A stretch of DNA of 64,000 nucleotides from Artemisia argyi (taxonomy: Eukaryota > Streptophyta > Magnoliopsida > Asterales > Asteraceae), in assembly GCA_030686995.1 (NCBI GenBank), contig CM060698.1:138823606-138887605 (forward strand), given 5' to 3'. The notes beneath the pieces are model-generated. The model did not search any database and was not told the origin of the DNA. It saw nothing but the letters and a program-made list of their open reading frames with translations. Below, piece by piece: positions 29,593 through 39,037 of this stretch (within the stretch, counting starts at the first letter, position 1; each line of letters starts with the position of its first letter). Made by a program: the position numbers and the translations under genes.

Positions 29593-30734
29593 TCAGGTTC
29601 CAGATAAAATAACCCTAGAACCATTAATCACCTTGATTTTGCCCGACTGCATTTTTATGGTATATCCCTCTTTTTCAAGAGTTCCCAGCGATATCAAGTT
29701 TCTTTTCAATTCAGGAATATACCTGACATTGTGTAATAACTTGACCCATCTTTCACTTGTACCCTTACCTTGCCAATACCTCTGATCTTGCACTCCCTGT
29801 TGTCACCCAACAGTACCCTGCCCCTATCGCATTCTAGAAAATCAAAAAATATATCTAACCGTGGTGTCATGTGATAAGAACCTCTTGAATCCATGATCCA
29901 ATCTAGAAGAGCCTCTGCACTCATCACCATCATCACCTCAGAACCATCATAAATCGAACCACTGGAGCTTGGCTGATCTTCTTTCTTGAAGAAACCATTT
30001 GACTTCTTGCGATTATTCTTTGGACAGTTTCTCTTCAAGTGCTCCTCAGATTGGCATATAAAGCAGTTGAGTCTTCCACCTCGAGACATCGATCTTGACT
30101 TTCCCCTGAACTGATGCGAATTCCTGCGATCAGTTCTTCCCCTCACGTATAACCCTTCACCATCATCCCCCTTTGCCTTAGATCTTTCTTTGATTTCCTT
30201 TGAATTCAGTGTCGCCATCACATCCTCCAAAGTCAAAGCTTCCCATCCTTAAAGCAAGGTATCCACAAAGTGTTCGTATGATGCTTGTAAAGAAGTGAGT
30301 AATAATAAAGCAAGATCTTCATCCTCAAATTTTACCTCAATATTTGCTAAATCAAGAACGATTTTGTTGAACTCATCTATATGCTCGGAAATCGTACGTC
30401 CAGCCGGCATGTAGAATGTATACAACTTCTTCTTCAGGTACAACTTGTTGGCCAAGGACTTTGTCATGTACAAAGTCTCGAGCTTGGTCCAAACCCCCGC
30501 AGCAGTCGTCTCCCCGGTAACCTCTCTCAGAACCTTGTTACCTAAACACAAAATCATGGCACTGTGAGCTTTCTTGTTTAGCTCAGCTTTTGCTGTAGCA
30601 TCCATATTCGTGGGTAAAAACTCCAGAGCTGCTTCACACCCATTTTGGATTAATAAAGCACGCATCTTGACTCTTCATAACCCGAAATCACCAGTTCCAT
30701 CGAATCTCTCGATCTCAAACTTGGCTCCCGTCAT
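29593..30734 (-). pseudogene. Copia gag-protease, broken
   Basis: The original start is probably the ATG at 30734 (MTGAKFEIERFDGTGDF). Lesions in order: TGA at 30675-30677 where a Trp is usual; TAA at 30249-30251 after VDTLL; a frame change near 29750 (from VQVKDGSS to VKLLHNVRYIPELK); and TGA at 29593-29595 just before the pol part. Gag domain text such as LETLYMTKSLANKLYLKKKL is intact between them, and the zinc knuckle CFICQSEEHLKRNC is present. The protease box reads WIMDSRGSYHMTP, with Arg replacing the Gly of D-S-G. Several lesions are C-to-T or G-to-A changes, as expected for methylated, silent DNA. Confidence 0.9.
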
Positions 30735-31175
30735 TCTTTAATCCCTTTATTAATTTGCTAAACCTTGTGAAAACCTTGACAATCACAAACTAATAAAGTC
30801 CCTTGTGCAATACCCTCTTAATTAAAATAACCTTTTGTTTTATAAATAAAACAAAAGAACCAAGTATAAAATATATGGTCTTACTTATCCTTATGTGTTG
30901 ACTTTTAAACAAAAAGGCAACAACCAGATCTGGTTACTGTTCTTCTTCTTCCTCTTTTAAGCAGACAACAACAAAAATACCAGATCCAAAAACCACTTCT
31001 TTGTCGATAAAAAACACAACAATATAACTTGTTGATCTGCTGCACCTTCTTGCTGTTCTAAATCAAAACCCAAAACAGAAAAACCTCCTGCTTTTTCGAT
31101 AACCCAAGAAACCCTTCTAATCGATGGACCAAGATAACCAACAAAAAACCCACGAACCTGAGCTCTGATACCACT
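30735..31175 (-). other. Copia 5' leader with primer-binding site
   Basis: Untranslated leader between the 5' LTR and gag. The minus strand reads TGGTATCAGAGC at plus positions 31162-31173, two bases inside the LTR. This is the standard primer site for initiator tRNA-Met in plant copia elements. Confidence 0.88.
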
Positions 31176-31456
31176 TGTAAGTCTTCAATTTACTAACAAC
31201 ACTGGTTACTAAAACGGATTACTTCGATCGAAAAGAAAACACACTTGCAGCCTACCTTAATGACGACAGAAAGAAGAAAAGAGCACAAGGTAATATCCCT
31301 AATCGATTATTGATTAGTATTGAAAGAATAACGTGACTCGACCCCTCCCCCCTCACCTCCTTTTATAGAGATGATGGGGGAGGACAAACCGACTTGTACA
31401 AGGACTCCTAGTCGGCTATTACAATGACACGAGTTGGGCTTAGGACTCAAGCCAAC
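31176..31456 (-). repeat. Copia 5' LTR, inner fragment
   Basis: 281 bp from TGTAAGTC, interrupted at CCAAC by the second Athila solo LTR. It keeps a CTATAAAAGG TATA box on the minus strand (31359-31368). Confidence 0.9.
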
Positions 31457-32278
31457 TGATTCGTTGTGTTTTGGTGTGTGCAAAAACAATTTATCAATAT
31501 ATCAACAAACGTGAGGTCTAATTTATCGTGAGACAAATAGACGTGAAGTAATACGAGTAAACCTTTTAGGAAAAAGATTATCTCGCAAAACTTGTGAGAG
31601 TGATATTTAAATTGTGAGACCGGGAAGTGATTTCCCAGGTCGTACCCCAACGAGGTGTGAATGGAAAGCTTCGAATGAGATTGGGATTAAAATCTTTTAT
31701 GATTGGAAAGATTATTTGGTTTTATGATACGTTAAATTAACGAAATTTGAAAATTAATGAACGAGGGTGAAAATAAATTAACCTAAGGGTAAACAAAAGG
31801 CAATTAGCAAACTAGGGAAATCCTAAAATACTATGGGAAACATAATTAGGTATCGGGAATCCTAAAACGTAAACTAAATTAAAAACGTGAAAGTTATTTA
31901 AAAATTACGCGAGTGCGCAAAATAAAACGCGAATTGTGAGCTACGAAGTTCCTACGGGTTTATAAATGATTTTCTAACGTACTAAAAAACAAAAGAAATT
32001 TTTAGAAAAAAGAAAATTAATTTTATGAATAAAATTCTATTTATTATAATTAAATTACTTTCTAAACTAAATTAAATTAAAATAAATACTAAAACTTTTA
32101 CAATAAATCTGAAAATTTTATGGAAATTTAATTAAGCTAAAACAAATCTAAGAAAAATAAAACATTTGGAAAAAGTATTATAAATAAGCTGAAATAAGCA
32201 GAATTAAGCACTTAAGCAAAACTAGCTATAATCACTATATAAAAGAATTGTTGAGGAGAGGTATAACAGAAAAGACCC

Positions 32279-32357
32279 AAGGGCACGTTTGGTTGAGGTA
32301 TGTGTTGTTGTGTCTGTGTGTTATGAGGCAAAGGACACAGGTTCGAATCCTGCCCTT
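32279..32357 (+). ncRNA. tRNA-like sequence with pol III B box (possible SINE head)
   Basis: GGTTCGAATCC at 32340-32350 is a perfect B box, with a T-arm-like CAGG-TTCGAAT-CCTG. AAGGGCA (32279-32285) can pair with TGCCCTT (32351-32357), and T6 follows at 32361-32366. The anticodon and D arms are poor, so this is a tRNA-derived relic or SINE head, not a functional tRNA. It is absent from the related LTRs at 46985 and 58026. Confidence 0.4.
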
Positions 32358-34278
32358 GACTTTTTTGATTTTTTTTTTCTTTTAAAAAGAAATTTTCTTT
32401 TGCAACAATACTATAACCTCAAAACCAAACAACTTTTGTGGAATAAGATCAACTGAAAAGCTTGTGATAAGCTTAAGCAAGCTCAAAATACCAACAGTAG
32501 ATGTTTTATGGCATTAAGTGAGATTCCGAGTTATTTAAGCCACACAACTCAACCAAATGAGCCAATAAGCCACAACAGCATAAACAAGTAAAAACTAAAC
32601 AACAAACAACCAATAACAACAATACAGGAATCAAATAGGAACACAAAATCAACAAGCTCAGTTGAAGGGCTGCTGTTGCAACAGCAGGTATGGCCAAAAA
32701 TGGGTAAGAAAAAGGGCAAAAATAAGCTAGAGAATAAGCATTAAAATGTGAACTAATTATCAACCTAACAAGCTAGCATGTAAAGCTACCCAAAACGCCA
32801 AAGTTCGAGTTATGTGGTCCAAAGATTGGCCAGATAAGGCCAATTGAAAATGGGTCAGAACAAAAAAAACTAGGTGTAGGGCAGATTTATAGCCAATGGT
32901 TCTACTTCAAGCAACTAAAAAGCTATCACATAAAATTCTAAAAATTCTAAGAAAAATGTATATAGATATACTAGCTGGCAAACAACAATCTCCCAAGGTT
33001 TCAAAGCCTAACTCATAATCATGAACAAATTAAAAATCCTTCAACTTTTGAATAACTTTAGTACCTTTGACTTTTTCAATTTTTGTTACAGTTGACTAAA
33101 GTGAATTTCTAAGGAACCTAAATAATTAAATAAGCTAACTAGCCCTAACTTAACCTAACTAAGGCAACCTAAACAAGATTAGAGCTAAATGAGAACTTTT
33201 GACTCACTCCAATCACAACAGTTAAGCTGTAATGGGATTCAAGGAAAGATTTTGACTTTTACTAGTAGGGACTAACATTTGCTATTTGACCAACCTAAAT
33301 AGCTTCTATGAAGCATGTTTCAGCTGAGGGTAACAACAAAAACACCTCAGAATGTTTTGAATTAGCAACTGCCAAACACCCCTTCTATAATTGTTTCCAA
33401 AGCATTTCAAAGGACTTCTACCAATTAACATTCAACCTAAGCTAACTACTGTATATCAAGCTAAAACAAGCTTACTTAAGCAGAAAACAACAAATATTAA
33501 CAACTAATACCAATTAACATCAATTATTATTAAAATAGGACGAAACCTACTTGAGATCCCCAGATAGAGGAAATCTGAGAACCAGGAATCAAAAGGATCA
33601 CCTAAATGCTCCCCTGAGCTCTAGACCAACTTCACCACCATCTGCATCTTCTGCTTCTTCCTTCCTCTCCTATTTTTTCATTTTCTTGATTTTTTTTCTT
33701 TGTATTTTCTCTTTTTTTTTCTTTTCTTTCTGTTTGAAACACTTAAATAGATTCTACACTGCTTATAAACCTTTTTAGATTACTTCAAAGTAGATACTAA
33801 CTTTAATAAGAGAGATTTGCAGAAATGTAAATTTAAGCTAAAAATTGAATTCGAATGAAAACTTAATAAAACTTTGATTAACTTCTGAAAATGAATTACA
33901 AAGCTTAAACTTATACTATGAAAGAAGAATGCAAAGAAAGAGGGTGCCTCATTAGGGCTTACAAGGGTCCTATTTATACTAGAAAGTGGTAGGTACCAAA
34001 ATGCTCCTCTTGTGCTTCCTCTTCTGAAATTAGGGTTTCACATTGCTCTCTTGGACCTTGTGATCAAATCCCTACCATTTAATTGCCTCAGAAGTGCTCC
34101 AAGCCATTGATTCAAGTTTTGGCGCCAAAATGGTTGTAGTAGATTGCCAACGTGGAGAGTGTTATGTACGGGTTTGTGAGTAAGAGAGGATTGTAGTGGG
34201 ATTGGAGTTGGTGTTTGAAGACAAATGAGGATGGTGATGGGTGGGATGGTGATAGTTGTGGACTGGTATGGAGGTCAC

Positions 34279-34297
34279 GGGGGGGGGGGGGGGGGGG
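34279..34297. repeat. G19 homopolymer
   Basis: Nineteen consecutive G inside the solo LTR, in a G-rich context. Its length may be unreliable in the assembly. Confidence 0.9.
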
Positions 34298-35017
34298 AGA
34301 GGTGAAAGAGATGGGGAAGAGGTTTGACTGGTTGACCTGGTTGTGTTTTATTATTAAAACGTAAGAGGTGTTGGATGGGCTAGGGTAGAGTTGGGCCAGG
34401 GAGTGATGGGCTTGGAAAGGGTTAAGGGTAGTGGGTGTTTGTATGTTTATTATTAATTGAGGATCCGTTTGGTTTTAATAGTATATAAGGCCCAAGGACT
34501 GAATATGTAATTTCTGCATTTTTGAGGGGCCAATTCTGTTAATCTCCCAAACTTCAACCAAGGACCCACTTTGCCAAGTCTTGAATTCCCAAGGTCTTTG
34601 TGATCATTTTTCTTCAAGTTATAATTCCCGGGGGTTATTGTTGACAATTCTGCAAGTACAGGGACCAATTTTGCCAATTGTGAAATTCCAAGGGTTTAAC
34701 TTGTAATCTTTTTGAAAACATTTTACCCAAAGATCATTTGTGATGTCATTTGACTTTTAAAGAGTTTGGGTTGACTTTTCTTTAAAATAAATGCCCGGGG
34801 ACTAGTTTTGTCAAATTTTGAAAGTCGGGGAACTGAAATTGCCAATTGTGCAAATTTTGTTTGTTTTTCGTTTGTTTTCACTCGTTTTGCATCTGAAACA
34901 TATAAAACACGATCTTTGGGATTTTTTCCGTATTTTGGTGCGTTTTTGAGTGTTTTTAAACGTTTTGCAGTTCAGATTTGACTAAAAATGATGAGTATTT
35001 ACACACTCATCACCAAC

Positions 35018-35108
35018 CAACCCGAATCCTACTTGACTAATAATAAAAAGCTGACACTTAACACCCTAGACATAACCGTAAGCTAATATAGAGACTAATC
35101 TTATAACA
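35018..35108 (-). repeat. Copia 5' LTR, outer fragment
   Basis: 91 bp completing the 372-bp LTR; ends ATAACA before TSD TTAGC (35109-35113). Confidence 0.9.
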
Positions 35109-35217
35109 TTAGCTTGTGCAAGTAGTACGTGCTCAAAAGAAAACTCATTTGCATGCCAAAACAAACTCCATCACATTTCGTCCACCACCAGCAGCTATCT
35201 CCCACCGTCCATCTAAA

Positions 35218-35691
35218 ATGGGAAACTGCTTGAAACCAATGATGACATTACGAGAATCTCATGTAGAAAACAAACTTGAAGAAACAAAACCTCTAGTAAC
35301 TACCACACTGCATGATAAGGTTGTACTCAGCAGTGATGAATGCCACAAGAAAAAGAAGAAAGTGCGGTTCAATTTAGAGGCAGACAATGCCACAGCTGAA
35401 GCAGACATAATGGAAACAACTAACAAACCTGCAACAATGAAGAAAAGTGTGAGAGTGAAGGTGGTGTTGACACAATCTGAGTTAAAGGAAATCTTGAGTA
35501 GGGCCACTATATACCACCACCCTCCACCAATGAAGCAGCCACCATCAGTTTCTTATGTTGATCTGTTTTTGGGTCAAATAAGGGTGAAGTGTAGAAGAAG
35601 TAGAAGTTCATCAATGATGTGCAAATGTAAATGTCGTTGGAATCCTGCTTTACAAACTATACATGAATCAGGTCATTACTATTTCGATTAA
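35218..35691 (+). CDS. Small plant protein with N-terminal MGNC, unknown function
   Basis: A single-exon ORF of 157 codons, the only apparently intact ordinary host gene here. I choose ATG 35218 over the upstream ATG at 35116, because the protein then begins MGNCLK: Gly2 and Cys4 are a typical N-myristoylation plus palmitoylation signal, suggesting membrane attachment. A Lys-rich KKKKKVRFNLEAD segment follows at about residues 40-53, then VRVKVVLTQSELKEILSR at about 80-97, a pattern seen in families of small plant MGNC proteins. The C-terminus is basic and Cys-containing (CKCKCRWNPALQTIHES). Function is unknown. The copia 5' LTR ends about 105 bp upstream, so the promoter has been cut off or replaced, but the LTR promoter points the other way. 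Confidence 0.75.
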   Translation: MGNCLKPMMTLRESHVENKLEETKPLVTTTLHDKVVLSSDECHKKKKKVRFNLEADNATAEADIMETTNKPATMKKSVRVKVVLTQSELKEILSRATIYHHPPPMKQPPSVSYVDLFLGQIRVKCRRSRSSSMMCKCKCRWNPALQTIHESGHYYFD

Positions 35692-36717
35692 GTGCTTAAA
35701 ATATCAAAGATATTTTACTTTAATTTCTTACCGATTATAGTAACATCATAAGAATTTATGAATATGGTAACGTACTTGCAGACAATAGTGAAGAGTGATA
35801 AGTGGTAACAATCTGCAAGTACATTACTATTATTGATAATTTTCGTAACATGTTACGATAATCAGTAAATATATAATTTTATCATATATTTTTATGCAAT
35901 CAATCATAATTATATTAGTTACATGTATGTTCAGTTCTTAGAAAAGCTACATGTATCATTAAGACTATTTTGATATTTATTGTGTATAGTTTTTTCGATT
36001 AATCATTTTCCATAACAACATTTGTGTATAGTTTTTTGTTCGATCTTTATTGTGTATAGTTTCTTTGATGAATCATTTTCCGTTATTGCGTATAGTGTCT
36101 TTTGATCTTTAAAAATAGTATTGTCATCATTTTGGGACGGAAGGGGTACAACATTTGTATTATCATGTTCATATTTATCTAAATTGCACTGGTGAATTCT
36201 GTATCAATAGGATATTGTACTTCTTTTGTAAAGATTTTTGGCATGCAAGCACGGTGTCGAGAAGTGATACAAAAAAGTGAGAATTGAACATGATGTTTCA
36301 TGAGTCAACAGTTAATTTTTTTTAGTGGGTGGAGATCGAGCCAGTTATGACTAGCTATGTTTGCATTATACAACAAGTTTTTTGCTTCAATCTTTTAGAA
36401 ATTCCTTTCACAATAATCATTTACTCAATATTTTATGTACATTCAATAATGTCTATATCTGAAAGGTAAGTGATAATTGATTTAAACCACTCAGTCCGTC
36501 GCGTAAACAATAAGAGAGTTGTTGCCAATTGCAGACATTGACCAAGCTGAAATTCTAATTGTATCAAATGAGCAATAGTAATCAGCTAATCTTAAGATCC
36601 GCCTTTTTCTCCCTTACACCGCAAACCTACAAAAATCAGAGACGCGTGAGAATAATTGTACACATTTGTTTCTGGGAAACCTATTGAAGGATAGCCGATG
36701 ATAATAGATTACGAATA
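35692..36717. other. Intergenic region with a hairpin
   Basis: No gene. GTAACGTACTTGCAGA (about 35767-35782) and TCTGCAAGTACATTAC (about 35812-35827) form a near-perfect inverted repeat downstream of the MGNC gene. GTGTATAGTTT recurs several times at 35980-36090. GGGACGGAAGGGGTAC near 36135 resembles one end of a Stowaway-type MITE; no partner end is seen. Confidence 0.4.
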
Positions 36718-37150
36718 CACTACAAGGATAAGGATAACAGGCGAGGAACATTTTCCCGTCGACACAATGTCGACGGCATAAGGCAGAAAACGACAAAAAA
36801 AGCGCTTGACCGAGCCCCATTGCGTTGAATTTTTCATACACATATTTTCCCGTCGACATGTCACCATACTTTTTTAGCCTCAATAATTCACTAAATTTGG
36901 GTGCGAAATTTACCCGCTAATATTTTCCCGTCGACATGTCGACGGGAATATATTAATCACGATTTTTTTCGCAATTAACGTGTGATTAAAGTTAATAAAT
37001 TTTTGTTTTAAGATTCCCGTCGACATGTCGACTGGAAATTATTAATAAATATAAACATTTTTAATAAATGGCTAAAATATTGGGCGGGATTTTTCCCGCA
37101 TTCTTTTTCCCGTCAAGATGTCGACGGGAATATCTCCCCAAAAATTCACC
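36718..37150 (+). mobile_element. CACTA-like terminus with palindromic subterminal repeats
   Basis: CACTACAAGGAT at 36718 matches the start of CACTA (En/Spm) terminal repeats, preceded by ATA as a possible 3-bp target copy. Within 430 bp are five copies or variants of CCCGTCGACATGTCGACGGG: 36753-36776 (interrupted), 36847-36862 (half), 36925-36948 (perfect), 37014-37037 and 37107-37130 (one or two changes). Dense subterminal motifs are usual in CACTA elements, where transposase binds. I could not find a matching CTTGTAGTG end, so the extent is unknown. Confidence 0.5.
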
Positions 37151-37453
37151 CTATATATAACCTCACAAAAACATTCCCGTCTCATTTTTTACCTATATAC
37201 ATTCTCACAAAATTATTTCCGTCTCATTTTACACATACATTCTTGATTCTCACAATGGATGGTTTAACGCTGGAACAGGAGTGGTCGAAGGCTTTATCAC
37301 ACGAACTCTTGTATAATGAAATTATAAATCATTGGAGCGTTGAAATTTTTGATGAATATGGTTCTTATGCGAACTATGCACCGTGGCAGAGAGACCGGAT
37401 TCTGGTATGGTTGAGGAAAAAGTCATACTATAGAGAGTATTTGGAAGAGGTAG

Positions 37454-38865
37454 TGATGAGGCGAAAAATGAACCACTTTTAGGGGGTCATTTAAGCCCGG
37501 AATTGAATTTATTTGATCAAATATTGTCCTAAATCGTTCTTTTTGTGATTTTAGGTACTTTGGGAGAGAAATCTGGAAAAGGAAGCAATTCGGACGATTT
37601 TGGAGCATAAAAGTTAAGAAAACGCCAAAGTCTTAATTTTCCTTGCTGGGAACAGTAGGTGACGGCGTCAAGAAGGAAATTCTGACGGCGTCAAGAGTAA
37701 TTTCCATGACGACCCAGTACAGAGTTGAAGGCGTCACGAAGTAGAGCGTCAAGAGTAAAATACTTGACGGCCTGGAAAATGCTATAACGTGACGGCGTCA
37801 AAAGTAGATCAAGGCAGTCCGAGAAGTATTTTGGCGGCGAGATGACGGCGTCACCAATTTGTTCTTGACGCCGTCAGCCTCAATTTCCTATATATAGTTT
37901 TCTAATTTTCATTCATAAAAAAAAGGGAAGTTTTGGAGAAACCCTAAGGCCGAACTTAGTACGAATTTTACACGTTTTTCAAGGGTTCTCAGCCCTTGAT
38001 CCCTTTCATGTGTAATTGAGATAAGTATTCTTTTAATTCAATCAATATGTCTATGTGTTGGTTGTCTATATCTTGTTCTTGTCTTAATTCCATCATGCTA
38101 GGCTAGATCTATCTTGTGTTTGCTTGGATCTAATGAAACCTAGATGTTAATTATGTGTTGATTACTTGTTTATGGTTGTATTGGATGAATGATTTCGATG
38201 TTAGGCTTAAGAAAACTGGCAGATCTCCAATTGGTAACATGCTTGAACGTCTTAGGAAACATAAACTGACATGCACTAGGTTTTATTGGTTGTATTTAAT
38301 GCATGAGTAAATTCTAATGATCTCATGTTAGGAGCTTCTTAATCGGCTCGACATAGGAGTGAAGTAGGCACTCATAGGATTGGGGAATTAAGTGCGCCAC
38401 CCCATGAATGGTATTAAGGAATACAATCCGTCATCCACGCAATTATAACAAGTAATTAACGTGTAAAAGATATCTAGGGAGTAGTGAAATCTAAGTAAAC
38501 ACAATTTCTCCACTTATTGCTCACAACCTTAGTTTAATTTAGTTTATTTTCATTTCTAATATTTTATTTTGATTGCATCTTATTATTGGGTTAGTTGACT
38601 AGCAACTAATTCCGCCCAAATCCTTCAAACCCGAGATTTTTACTTGCTTTTCATAAAATATAAAAATACAAAAATAATCATCCTTCATCTTTAGAACTAG
38701 TATTTAGGTTTTCTAATCCTAGCGACACTATTCCTAGCTGAACGATCAATCCCCCGGTACTTGTCACTATACTATACTACAACGATCAGGTACACTGCCT
38801 GGTGGGGGTTGTAAGCTTCTCAAGATCCCTTGAGAGGTAAAGCCTGGTGCGATTCCCACGTATCA
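37454..38865 (+). repeat. 5' LTR of RT-less element copy 2
   Basis: 1412 bp. TGACGGCGTCA at 37660, 37683, 37790 and 37843, complement at 37866-37876, TATA box at 37888-37897. Confidence 0.92.
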
Positions 38866-39037
38866 AGTTTTTGGCGCCGCAGCCTGGGGAATAGTTATTG
38901 TCTAGGTTAGAATCTCTTTTTATTAGGTCTACTTGCTAGATTCCTTTCTAGTAAGATTTTATTTTTTATTTTTAGGTTTTCTTTAGTCTATCTTATTTCT
39001 TTGTGTTTTTGTTCGTAACTCTTCACCACCCGACATC

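Larger units (their letters stand above)
31457..35012 (-). mobile_element. Athila-type solo LTR inside the copia 5' LTR
   Basis: 3556 bp beginning TGATTCG and ending CACTCATCA on the plus strand, with TSD CCAAC (31452-31456, 35013-35017). Near its left end it shares the ATTTCCCAGGTCGT block and the following CCAACGA and GAATGGAA with the LTRs at 46985 and 58026, in the same orientation, so it is an Athila-type LTR read on the minus strand. No partner LTR or internal part exists. It is AT-rich; the ORFs at 32506-32763, 33551-33778 and 34453-34677 are not supported. Confidence 0.82.
14783..35108 (-). mobile_element. Ty1/copia LTR retrotransposon (Tork-like), decayed, both LTRs split by later insertions
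   Basis: The element proper is 372-bp LTR, 4.4-kb internal region (26767-31175), 372-bp LTR, flanked by TSD TTAGC (14778-14782, 35109-35113). The left LTR is 14783-14861 plus 26474-26766. The right LTR is 31176-31456 plus 35018-35108. Removing the nested insertions and one TSD copy each restores exactly 372 bp on both sides. About 12 differences separate the LTRs (about 3%), so it is clearly older than the Tat and Athila insertions. The internal order is gag, protease, integrase, RT, RNase H, which defines Ty1/copia. It inserted about 105 bp upstream of the MGNC gene start. Confidence 0.93.

Noticed and set aside
32279..32357. Functional tRNA gene
   Set aside because: The T arm and B box are good but D and anticodon arms are not; listed only as tRNA-like.
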